Below, piece after piece: positions 1 to 6,415 of a stretch of DNA of 15,768 bases (the first letter of the stretch is position 1; every line of letters starts with the position of its first letter). The notes under the pieces were generated by a model, which was not told where the DNA came from, ran no database searches, and saw only the letters and a list, made by a program, of their open reading frames with translations. A program made the translations under genes and the position numbers. Source of the DNA: DSAR01 sp034437315 (GTDB lineage: Bacteria > Chloroflexota > Anaerolineae > B4-G1); the NCBI GenBank assembly GCA_034437315.1, contig DAOTUC010000253.1, positions 1-15,768 of the forward strand. Direction: 5' to 3'.

Positions 1-867
1 GTCAGCGCATCCCTGACCCTCCACGATCTCTTCATCCGCTATCCGGCCCGGCCGGAGATGTTCGAGGCGTACCAGGTCGGCTTGTGGGAGACGCTGGAGG
101 AGGCCCGGCAAGCCGGCGATGAGGGAAAAGCCTACCTCTCGCCAGTCGCTCCAGATCTCTTCCATCCCACGGTCGATTTTGTGCTGCGCACGACGCCGGG
201 CATACAGCCCTACGACGGTCGCACTTGCCAGGTCTTCCCTCATCGAACAACGGAACAGACGACCTTCGCCCTGCTCCTGCTCGACGACCGAGCGAGTTTA
301 GAACGCCTCCAAGCGATCTACCCAGATGGCTTCGTCGCCCGCCAGATTTTGCACGAGCCGGAACCGTACCCTTTCGCGGCCATCTTTCACGTCCCACCGG
401 GGACGGAAGCGCGCATTCCCGGCGCGCCCGCTGGCGTGCGCTTCGGCGAAGGCGTGGAGGAGGTCGTCGAACTGGCGACCTACCACTATCAAATGAACGA
501 CGACACGCTAGACCTGACGTTATACTGGCGCTCGTTGGCTCCGGTCTCAATTAACTACACCGTATTCGTCCACCTCCAGGCGCATCAAACGAATGAGACG
601 AAGCAACAAGCGCTGGCGGGACAACACGACGGTTGGCCATGCGACGGCGGTTATCCCACCACCCGGTGGCGACCGGGAGAGGTTGTGATGGATCGCCGCC
701 GGATTGCCTTATCACCAACGGCGGAACAACAAGCCTCCTCCTACGCGCTATACGTGGGGCTATACGATCTGGACACTATGCAGCGCCTGCCCATCACAGC
801 CGCCCCTCCCCCGGTTGTACCGATCGACGAGCGCGCCCGTGTCACCGTTATCGAACACTCACCATAA
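1..867 (+). CDS. Probable membrane glycosyltransferase (GT39/PMT-like), C-terminal part only
   Basis: The reading frame is open from base 1 to the TAA at 865-867, so this is the last 288 residues of a longer protein whose start lies outside the window. No transmembrane helix is visible in this part. The sequence looks like a soluble, beta-rich domain, with a stretch near residues 167-190 (LDLTLYWRSLAPVSINYTVF) of the kind I associate with the C-terminal extracytoplasmic domain of dolichyl-phosphate-mannose-type glycosyltransferases in Chloroflexota. An inner ATG at 58 exists but has no clear ribosome binding site and would cut the domain. If the family call is right, the missing N-terminal part should hold about ten membrane helices and an acidic catalytic motif. 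The assignment rests on resemblance of the C-terminal domain only. The existence of the coding region is much surer than its function. Confidence 0.6.
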   Translation, partial: VSASLTLHDLFIRYPARPEMFEAYQVGLWETLEEARQAGDEGKAYLSPVAPDLFHPTVDFVLRTTPGIQPYDGRTCQVFPHRTTEQTTFALLLLDDRASLERLQAIYPDGFVARQILHEPEPYPFAAIFHVPPGTEARIPGAPAGVRFGEGVEEVVELATYHYQMNDDTLDLTLYWRSLAPVSINYTVFVHLQAHQTNETKQQALAGQHDGWPCDGGYPTTRWRPGEVVMDRRRIALSPTAEQQASSYALYVGLYDLDTMQRLPITAAPPPVVPIDERARVTVIEHSP

Positions 868-887
868 GCGCTTTCCCCGATCTTCAT

Positions 888-917
888 TTGCCACTAGCCA
901 CAGGTCAGTGGTATAAT
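888..917 (+). promoter_or_regulatory. Sigma-70-type promoter for the BFN-domain gene
   Basis: TTGCCA at 888-893 and a perfect TATAAT at 912-917 are separated by 18 bp. The predicted transcription start is near 924, which gives a leader of about 187 nt before the ATG at 1111. The promoter sits just after the stop of the upstream gene and is the only good one before the BFN gene. Confidence 0.7.
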
Positions 918-923
918 GAACGC

Positions 924-1110
924 ATGGAAAGTGAGGAAAGCCCCACCGATGAGCTCCCTGCACAGCGAACAAGAATTTGCCGTCGAAGTTTCTTTTTGAT
1001 CCTGGCTCGTCCAGGTTAGGGCCTATCCTGTGAAATTCTTGTTTTTTGTGCAAGAATTTTGCATACGCCCCCCTTATTGGTTCCGGCTCGTCCGGGATAG
1101 GAGATAAACG
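924..1110 (+). promoter_or_regulatory. Structured 5' leader with alternative pairings and a possible anti-SD element
   Basis: AAATTCTTG at 1033-1041 is the perfect reverse complement of CAAGAATTT, which occurs twice, at 970-978 and 1051-1059. Pairing with the upstream copy extends to 11 bp (968-978 with 1033-1043). The two pairings exclude each other. CCTATCC at 1022-1028 is the perfect reverse complement of GGATAGG at 1095-1101, and that overlaps the Shine-Dalgarno AGGAG at 1099-1103. Two short hairpins with the same CTCGT loop lie at 1001-1015 and 1080-1098. Together these could form one state with the ribosome site hidden and one with it free. The pairings are read directly from the sequence; the switching is inference. 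No known riboswitch family was recognised. Confidence 0.45.
970..1101 (+). repeat. Diverged direct repeat of 81-bp period in the leader
   Basis: Segment 970-1020 and segment 1051-1101 align without gaps at an offset of exactly 81 bp. Both begin with CAAGAATTT, carry the nine-base GGCTCGTCC block at the same relative position, and end in TAGG. The middle part is diverged. The stem position 1003/1013 is T-A in copy 1 and C-G at 1084/1094 in copy 2, a compensatory change that supports a conserved hairpin. No third copy is visible in the 81 bp upstream. Confidence 0.55.
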
Positions 1111-1602
1111 ATGATAGAAGTGACAATAGACAGCATTCGGGCCAGCTTGATGTCCGAACATCGCGTCATCATCCTCAAGGACGTCGAGACTTACCGCTAC
1201 CTGCCCATCTGGATCGGTCGTTACGAGGCGGAAGCCATCGCCATCCAACTGCAAGGCATCGAGACGCCGCGCCCCTTGACCCACGATCTGCTCAAGAACG
1301 CCATCGGCGAGATGGGCGGCGAAATCTCTCACATCACGGTCAACGCGCTGCGCAATGACACGTTCTACGCCTACATCGCGGTCGATGTGAATGGGCATAC
1401 CATAGAGGTCGACTCACGCCCGTCCGACGCCATCGCGCTGGCCGTCCGGGCCGGCGCGACCATCTACGTCGAAGAAAACGTCATGGCCCGGGCCGGCATT
1501 ATGCCGGAAGACGACGTGAGTGAAGAAGAGACGGAAGAGGATCTATCCGCTTTTCGGGATTTTATCGACAACCTGGATCTGGACGATCTGCCCCTGCAAT
1601 AA
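1111..1602 (+). CDS. BFN-domain (DUF151, bifunctional nuclease family) protein
   Basis: This 163-residue protein matches the BFN/DUF151 family along residues 1-130: the opening beta strands, the YLPIWIGRYEAEAIAIQL block near residues 30-47, the PRPLTHDLL segment, and the RPSDAIALAVR block near residues 92-102 are typical of the family. Members in plants have been reported to have nuclease activity on RNA and DNA, but the bacterial role is unsettled, so the function here is inferred from family only. Residues 131-163 form a very acidic tail (EEETEEDL and later DLDLDDL). The start at 1111 is supported by AGGAG at 1099-1103 with a 7-nt gap. The gene is monocistronic as far as can be seen: it has its own promoter and long leader, and is followed by hairpin repeats and then dnaB 163 bp downstream. 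Confidence 0.88.
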   Translation: MIEVTIDSIRASLMSEHRVIILKDVETYRYLPIWIGRYEAEAIAIQLQGIETPRPLTHDLLKNAIGEMGGEISHITVNALRNDTFYAYIAVDVNGHTIEVDSRPSDAIALAVRAGATIYVEENVMARAGIMPEDDVSEEETEEDLSAFRDFIDNLDLDDLPLQ

Positions 1603-1628
1603 CATCCATATCCCTTCACCTGGAATCT

Positions 1629-1702
1629 GTTTCGGAGCGCCGCCATCCTGGCGGCCTATCTCAAAAAGCGCAGGCGTTTCGGAGCGCCGCCATCCTGGCG
1701 GC
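1629..1702 (+). repeat. Two identical 27-bp hairpin repeats (REP-like)
   Basis: An identical 27-bp sequence occurs at 1629-1655 and 1676-1702, separated by 20 unlike bases. Each copy contains GCCGCCA, loop TCC, TGGCGGC: a perfect 7-bp stem at 1639-1655 and 1686-1702, preceded by the arm GTTTCGGAGC. No T-run follows either copy, so they are not classic intrinsic terminators. Two copies in an intergenic gap with a short spacer look like a dispersed REP-type element pair. I saw no further copy elsewhere in this window. Confidence 0.75.
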
Positions 1703-1765
1703 ATGCCTAACCCCCGTCAGGGTCTGTGTTGAACGATGGAAGTTACCCCCAAATGAAAGCGTAAA

Positions 1766-3112
1766 ATGGCGACACCAAACAAGATGATCCCCCAAAACGT
1801 AGAAGCCGAAGAAGCGGTTCTCGGCTCCCTGCTCATCGACCCGGAAGCGCTATTCCGCGTCGCTCCATTCCTCAAGGCCAACGACTTCTACATTCAAAAA
1901 AATGCATGGATATACGAAGCGATCCTGGCGCTTCACGAACGGCGCGAGCCGACCGACTTCGTCACCATTTGCGACGAGTTAGAACGGCGCGAACAATTGA
2001 AAGAGATCGGCGGCGGCGCTTACATCACCCAACTTATCAACGCTGTCCCCAGCGCCATCCACGTCGAATCCTACGGCCACATCGTCGAGCAAGCCGCCAT
2101 CCGCCGCCGCCTGATCAACGCCGCCAGCCAGATCGCCCAATTGGCCTATCAAGAGGCGGAGGAAATCGACCTGACAGTCGACCAGGCTGAACAGGTTCTC
2201 TTCAGCGTCTCTCAACGGCGCATCACCCGCGACCTGACGCCGATCCAGGAGGTGATCCGCAGTTACTACGACCGCATTGAATACCTCTACGCCCATCAGG
2301 GGGAACCACTGGGGGTGCCCACCGGCTACGTCGACATCGACCGCATGCTGGGCGGCCTGCAACGCTCCGACTTCATCATCATCGCCGCCCGCCCCTCGGT
2401 GGGCAAGACCAGCCTGTGCCTGTCGATCGCCCGGAACGCCGCCCGTTACAATCAGCACGTGGCTGTCTTCAGCCTGGAGATGTCAAAAGAACAGATCGTG
2501 CAGCGCATCGTCTCCGCCGAGACCGGCATCGACACCCAGCGGTTGCGAATGGGCAACCTGCACGACAACGAGTGGCCGCTCTTCGTCGAGGCCACCGGTA
2601 AGCTGGCCGACCTGCCGATTTACATCGACGACACCCCTGCCATCTCGGTGCTACAATTGCGCACCAAAGCGCGCCGCCTCCATTCCGAGCACGGGCTGGA
2701 CCTGATATTCGTCGATTACTTGCAATTGATGAGCGGAGACGTGCATTCCGAAAACCGGGTGCAGGAGGTCTCCTACATCTCCCGTTCGCTCAAAGCCATC
2801 GCCCGCGAGCTGGACGTCCCCGTCGTCGCCGCCTCGCAGCTCTCCCGCGCCGTCGAACAACGCACCGACAAGCGCCCCATCCTGGCAGACCTGAGGGAAA
2901 GTGGATCGCTCGAGCAAGACGCGGACATCGTCATGTTCATCTACCGCGACGAGCTTTACCATCCCGACACCGAGCGCCCCAACATCGCCGACGTCATCAT
3001 CGCCAAACACCGTAACGGCCCTACCGGGAACATCCAACTCTTCTTCCGCAAGCGATTGGCCCAATTCCTGGACGCTGAGATTCAACGTCAACCGGTCGAT
3101 TTTGCATCATGA
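1766..3112 (+). CDS. dnaB: Replicative DNA helicase DnaB
   Basis: At 448 residues the protein has the standard DnaB length and full architecture. The N-terminal helical domain (residues about 5-110) opens with the typical PQNVEAEEAVLGSLLID. After a linker, the RecA-like motor domain has Walker A ARPSVGKTS (residues 207-215, lysine 214), Walker B LIFVDYLQLM (about 313-322) and the DLRESGSLEQDADIV block. It should form the ring hexamer that unwinds DNA on the lagging-strand template at the replication fork. No intein is present. The ATG at 1766 has only a poor Shine-Dalgarno sequence, and in-frame alternatives upstream are blocked by stops (for example the TAA at 1760-1762). I see no convincing promoter directly upstream. 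The stop TGA overlaps the next gene's ATG (ATGA), which suggests translational coupling to the DnaD-like gene. Confidence 0.95.
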   Translation: MATPNKMIPQNVEAEEAVLGSLLIDPEALFRVAPFLKANDFYIQKNAWIYEAILALHERREPTDFVTICDELERREQLKEIGGGAYITQLINAVPSAIHVESYGHIVEQAAIRRRLINAASQIAQLAYQEAEEIDLTVDQAEQVLFSVSQRRITRDLTPIQEVIRSYYDRIEYLYAHQGEPLGVPTGYVDIDRMLGGLQRSDFIIIAARPSVGKTSLCLSIARNAARYNQHVAVFSLEMSKEQIVQRIVSAETGIDTQRLRMGNLHDNEWPLFVEATGKLADLPIYIDDTPAISVLQLRTKARRLHSEHGLDLIFVDYLQLMSGDVHSENRVQEVSYISRSLKAIARELDVPVVAASQLSRAVEQRTDKRPILADLRESGSLEQDADIVMFIYRDELYHPDTERPNIADVIIAKHRNGPTGNIQLFFRKRLAQFLDAEIQRQPVDFAS

Positions 3113-3807
3113 TGAAAACAATGAAAACGATGAAAACATTCAGTGGTTTCCCCGCCGGCAAAGTCCACAGCACCCGCCTCCCCGACCCGCTCTTCACCGA
3201 GTTGATCCCCTTGATCGACGACCTGCTCGAACTCAAGCTCACGCTCCACGTGATGTGGCGATTGGGGCGACAAAGCGGCAAAGTGCGCTATTTAAGCTAC
3301 ACCGACCTCGCCGAAGACACGACCTTGTTATCCGGCCTGGGAACTGCCCCGCTCGAAGCCTTACAGAAGGCCCTGGATCGCGCCGTCGAGCGGCGAACCC
3401 TGCTCAAGGTCGAAACGACCCGGGGGGAAATCAGCGAGGCCCTCTACTTCGCCAACACACCGAAAGGGCGACGAGCTATCGAAGCGATTGAACGCGGCGC
3501 ATGGCCCGACGACGTCGAATCGGCCCAGCGCACCGACATTTTCACCCTCTACGAGCAAAATGTCGGCCTCCTGACGCCCATCATCGCCGAGGAGTTGCGC
3601 CAGGCGGAGGATGAATACCCGGTCGACTGGATCGAGGAAGCCATCCGCGAGGCGACCGTGCTCAACAAGCGCAGTTGGAAATACATCCGCGCTATCCTGG
3701 AACGGTGGAAAGCAGAGGGGAGAGGGCATGAAACGCACCGACGGAACCGTGAAGCTGACCGCCGTCGCTATCTCGAATGGAAACAAAATGGATCCGACAA
3801 CCGCTAA
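3109..3807 (+). CDS. dnaD: DnaD-domain primosome protein
   Basis: This 232-residue protein has a DnaD/DnaB_2-type C-terminal domain at about residues 145-203 (YEQNVGLLTPIIAEEL, then WIEEAIREA, then SWKYIRAILERW), the signature of Gram-positive primosome remodelling proteins. Residues 30-125 look like the winged-helix N-terminal half. It should act in helicase loading or origin remodelling together with its neighbours dnaB and the DnaC-like gene. The first ATG overlaps the dnaB stop as ATGA, so coupling is likely. The N-terminus is odd: three tandem 9-bp units (3112-3138) give four in-frame ATGs (3109, 3112, 3121, 3130), reading MMKTMKTMKT, so the true start is uncertain by up to 7 residues. 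The last 26 codons overlap the next gene if that gene starts at 3728. The tail after residue 204 is basic and not part of the known domain. Confidence 0.88.
   Translation: MMKTMKTMKTFSGFPAGKVHSTRLPDPLFTELIPLIDDLLELKLTLHVMWRLGRQSGKVRYLSYTDLAEDTTLLSGLGTAPLEALQKALDRAVERRTLLKVETTRGEISEALYFANTPKGRRAIEAIERGAWPDDVESAQRTDIFTLYEQNVGLLTPIIAEELRQAEDEYPVDWIEEAIREATVLNKRSWKYIRAILERWKAEGRGHETHRRNREADRRRYLEWKQNGSDNR
3112..3138 (+). repeat. Three tandem 9-bp units at the DnaD start
   Basis: ATGAAAACA, ATGAAAACG and ATGAAAACA follow each other directly, each encoding Met-Lys-Thr and each offering a start codon. The unit length is a multiple of three, so copy-number changes would alter only the N-terminal length and not the frame. 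Confidence 0.85.
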
Positions 3808-5110
3808 ACAGAATGGAGAAAACTGCCCCATCTGTCAAGGGCTAGGCTATCTACGGGCCGACGTCCCGCTGGATCACCCAGACTTCGGCAAACTGCTCCC
3901 CTGTCCGTGTCAACTGACCAAAAGGGCGCAAAAGCGCGTGGAATCCTTACGGGCGTTGAGCGACCTGGATATTATGGCGTCGATGACCTTCGAGACCTTC
4001 ATCCCAGATGGTCACGGCCTGCCACCCGACAAACAGACCAACCTCCGTTGGGCCTACGAAGAAGCCCACGAATTCGCTCAGAATCCCCAGGGCTGGTTGA
4101 TTCTCAAAGGGGGATATGGCTGCGGCAAGACCCACCTGGCGGCCGCTATTGCGAACGCCTGCGTCGAACAGGGTCAACCGGTGCTGTTCATCACCGTGCC
4201 CGATTTACTCGATCACCTGCGGGCCGCCTTCAGCCCCGCCAGTTCCACCGGTTACGACGCCCGCTTCGAGCAAGTGCGCAAGGCCCCGCTGCTCATCCTC
4301 GACGATTTGGGAGTCGAGAGCCGGACACCGTGGGCCCAAGAAAAGCTCTTCCAGATATTTAACTACCGTTACAACGCCCGCCTCGCGACCGTCATCACCA
4401 CCAACCACGAATTGGAGGACATCCCCCTGCGGTTACGGTCGCGGCTGGTCGATCTAGACATCGCCCGCATCGTCTCTATGACCGCGCCCGACTACCGCCG
4501 GGGGGGCGTGCCCCAGGATCAATCCAATTTGAGCACGCTGAACCTCCACACGCATCAAACGTTCGAGAGCTTCGATCTACGCCAGGGAGAACTGGGCCCG
4601 GAGGAAGAAGAGAGCCTCAAGGAAGCGCTCGACAAAGCCCGCTCATTCGCCAAAAATCCCGCAGGCTGGCTGCTGTTCACCGGCGCTTACGGCTGCGGCA
4701 AGACCCATCTGGCGGCCGCCATTGCCAACTACCGGGTGCAACGTGGCTATCCCGCGCTGTTCGTCGTCGTTCCCGACCTCCTCGATCACTTAAGGGATAC
4801 CTTCAACCCGCAAAGCACGGTCACGTTCTACCAGCAATTCGAAGAGGTGCGCCGCGCGCCGCTCCTCGTCCTTGACGACCTGGGCACCGAATCGGCCACC
4901 CCCTGGGCGCGCGAAAAACTGTACCAAATCTTCGATTACCGTTACAACGCCAATCTCCCCACCATCATCACCACCGCTAAATTTCTGAACGAGATCGACC
5001 CACGCCTGGAGACCCGCATGCTCGACGAAAGCCGCTGCACTCCCGCCCCTATCCTGGCCCCAGCCTATCGGGGCGGTTCCGCCAAGAAGCGCCGTCGTTC
5101 AAAGCGGTAA
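3728..5110 (+). CDS. DnaC/IstB-like helicase loader with two tandem AAA+ domains
   Basis: From ATG 3728 the protein has 460 residues, nearly twice a normal DnaC. A Cys4 zinc-binding segment (C33, C36, C59, C61) is followed by AAA+ copy 1: Walker A GGYGCGKTH with K134, Walker B LLILDDLG with D192-D193, sensor-1 N226 in TTN, arginine-finger position R239. Copy 2 has GAYGCGKTH with K325, LLVLDDLG with D383-D384, alanine A417 in place of the sensor-1 asparagine, and R430. The offset is exactly 191 residues at all four sites, and the nucleotide sequences around the two Walker A motifs are also very similar, so this is an internal tandem duplication. Both copies end in a similar AP-x-YRxG motif, and a basic tail closes the protein. 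It probably loads DnaB onto DNA. The start at 3728 is favoured by the AGGGGAGAGGG just upstream; ATG 3788, with a weaker site, is an alternative that still keeps the zinc motif. Confidence 0.85.
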   Translation: MKRTDGTVKLTAVAISNGNKMDPTTAKQNGENCPICQGLGYLRADVPLDHPDFGKLLPCPCQLTKRAQKRVESLRALSDLDIMASMTFETFIPDGHGLPPDKQTNLRWAYEEAHEFAQNPQGWLILKGGYGCGKTHLAAAIANACVEQGQPVLFITVPDLLDHLRAAFSPASSTGYDARFEQVRKAPLLILDDLGVESRTPWAQEKLFQIFNYRYNARLATVITTNHELEDIPLRLRSRLVDLDIARIVSMTAPDYRRGGVPQDQSNLSTLNLHTHQTFESFDLRQGELGPEEEESLKEALDKARSFAKNPAGWLLFTGAYGCGKTHLAAAIANYRVQRGYPALFVVVPDLLDHLRDTFNPQSTVTFYQQFEEVRRAPLLVLDDLGTESATPWAREKLYQIFDYRYNANLPTIITTAKFLNEIDPRLETRMLDESRCTPAPILAPAYRGGSAKKRRRSKR

Positions 5111-5118
5111 AGAAAAAC

Positions 5119-5138
5119 GGCGCGTGTGGAAACGCGCC
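5119..5138. terminator. GC-rich hairpin after the replication cluster
   Basis: GGCGCGT at 5119-5125 and ACGCGCC at 5132-5138 form a perfect 7-bp stem with a 6-nt loop, 8 bp after the helicase-loader stop. On the plus strand no T-run follows. On the minus strand the hairpin is followed directly by GTTTTTCTTT, so it fits an intrinsic terminator better for transcripts coming from the right. It may also trim or stabilise the 3' end of the dnaB-dnaD-loader message. Confidence 0.4.
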
Positions 5139-5169
5139 CCACAAAATGGAGGGGATGAGGCAAGCGCAA

Positions 5170-5197
5170 TTGACACGCCCAGTCAGGCGAGTATAAT
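5170..5197 (+). promoter_or_regulatory. Consensus sigma-70 promoter for the HDAC-family gene
   Basis: Both boxes are perfect: TTGACA at 5170-5175 and TATAAT at 5192-5197, with a 16-bp spacer. The predicted start of transcription is near 5204, leaving about 73 nt of leader before the ATG at 5277. The promoter also argues against the longer in-frame start at 5124. Confidence 0.82.
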
Positions 5198-5276
5198 CAA
5201 GAACAGACGGCTGGTCGGGATGACATCCCCCCGGCTACGCAGTCGCCCAGACCAACACACCATAAACGAGGACCAA

Positions 5277-6305
5277 ATGAGCATAGCCTACGTCTACGAT
5301 CCAATCTATCTGGCACACGATAAGCCCACCCATCCAGAAAACGCCCGTCGGTTGCGCCACACGATGCGCACGCTGGAAGACGAAGGGATGTTGGCGCGCC
5401 TCACGCCCCTATCGCCCAGGCCAGCGACCGAGGACGAACTGGAGCGTGTGCACACGCCCGCCCACATCCAGGCGGTCAAGACCATCGCCCAGGCCGGGGG
5501 CGGGCATCTCGACCCGGACACCTACGTCGCGCCCCGATCCTTCGACGCGGCGCTAATGGCGGCTGGCGGGCTGATACGCGCCGTGGAGGCGGTCATCGCC
5601 GGCGAAATCGAAAAGGCCTTCGCCCTCGTCCGCCCGCCGGGCCATCACGCCACCCCTAATCAAGGTATGGGCTTCTGCCTGTTCAACAATGTCGCCATCG
5701 CCGCCCGCGCAGCCCTGACTGAGGCGGACGTCGAGCGAGCGCTCATCGTCGATTTTGACGTCCACCACGGAAACGGCGTTCAGGACATCTTCATCAACGA
5801 CGCCGACGTATTCTACGCCTCGACCCACCAATACCCTTACTATCCCGGCACCGGTCGGCGCGACGAAACAGGTCACGGCGATGGACAAGGCAGTGTGCTC
5901 AACGTCCCCCTGCCGCCCCAGGTCGGCGATGAAGGCTATCGCCGCATCTTCCAGGAACTGCTCCGACCGTTGGTCGAGCGATTCCGGCCCGATCTCGTGC
6001 TGGTCTCGGCCGGTTACGACGCCCATTGGAGCGACCCGCTGGCGCACATGAACCTCTCGTTGAGCGGATACGCCCAACTGGCGCGGGAATTGGTCTGCAT
6101 ATCGAACGACCTATGCGACGGCCGGCTCGTCTTCACCCTCGAAGGGGGATATGCGTTAGACGTCCTGGCGTATGGTGTGCTCAACACCTTTTACGCCATG
6201 CTGGGAGAAGAGACTGTCGTCGATCCACTGGGCCCATCACCCCGCCGAGAGCAATCTGTAGACGCCCTTATATCACAATTAAAGGAAATCCACCATTTAA
6301 CGTGA
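5277..6305 (+). CDS. Histone deacetylase family enzyme (arginase/deacetylase fold, AcuC/HDAC-like)
   Basis: The 342-residue protein carries the complete zinc-deacetylase site: RPPGHHA with the catalytic pair H123-H124, FCLFNNVAIAA, DFDVHHGNG with zinc ligands D161 and H163, the STHQYPYYPGTG loop, SAGYDAH with the third ligand D248, and EGGY with the transition-state tyrosine Y292. It should remove acetyl groups from acetyl-lysine, acetylpolyamine or a small acylated amine in the cytoplasm. The substrate cannot be told from sequence alone. The GHH and SAGYDAH context with EGGY resembles class II-type and bacterial HDAC-like enzymes. The start at 5277 is chosen because GAGGA lies a few bases upstream and the promoter falls between this start and an in-frame ATG at 5124. 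It is alone in its transcription unit, and no acetyltransferase or acetyl-CoA synthetase gene lies beside it. Confidence 0.9.
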   Translation: MSIAYVYDPIYLAHDKPTHPENARRLRHTMRTLEDEGMLARLTPLSPRPATEDELERVHTPAHIQAVKTIAQAGGGHLDPDTYVAPRSFDAALMAAGGLIRAVEAVIAGEIEKAFALVRPPGHHATPNQGMGFCLFNNVAIAARAALTEADVERALIVDFDVHHGNGVQDIFINDADVFYASTHQYPYYPGTGRRDETGHGDGQGSVLNVPLPPQVGDEGYRRIFQELLRPLVERFRPDLVLVSAGYDAHWSDPLAHMNLSLSGYAQLARELVCISNDLCDGRLVFTLEGGYALDVLAYGVLNTFYAMLGEETVVDPLGPSPRREQSVDALISQLKEIHHLT

Positions 6306-6319
6306 TCAATCGCCGACAA

Positions 6320-6348
6320 TTGACTTTTCGGGCAAGACGTTGCATAAT
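6320..6348 (+). promoter_or_regulatory. Sigma-70-type promoter for the TPR gene
   Basis: TTGACT at 6320-6325 and CATAAT at 6343-6348 are spaced 17 bp apart. A TG dinucleotide at 6341-6342 lies directly before the -10 box. Transcription should start near 6355, some 60 nt before the ATG at 6416. Confidence 0.72.
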
Positions 6349-6415
6349 CTACATCAGCGTATACGATAGAATCATCACCGCTCTCGACCTGCCCTAATGG
6401 GGAAAGGAAAAATCA

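Noticed and set aside
32..550. A 172-codon open frame on the minus strand
   Set aside because: Arg/Pro-rich shadow of the glycosyltransferase end, with no promoter or ribosome site.
1629..1702. A tiny CRISPR array
   Set aside because: There are only two repeat copies, the spacer is 20 bp, the repeat is strongly hairpinned, and no cas gene is nearby.
3611..3727. Longer N-terminus for the helicase loader from ATG 3611
   Set aside because: It would overlap the conserved DnaD domain, has no Shine-Dalgarno sequence, and adds a Ser/Arg-rich segment foreign to the family. ATG 3728 has a strong ribosome site.
5124..5276. Longer N-terminus for the HDAC-family protein from ATG 5124
   Set aside because: The perfect TTGACA/TATAAT promoter at 5170-5197 would lie inside the coding region, and the extra 51 residues do not look like the family. 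ATG 5277 has a GAGGA ribosome site.
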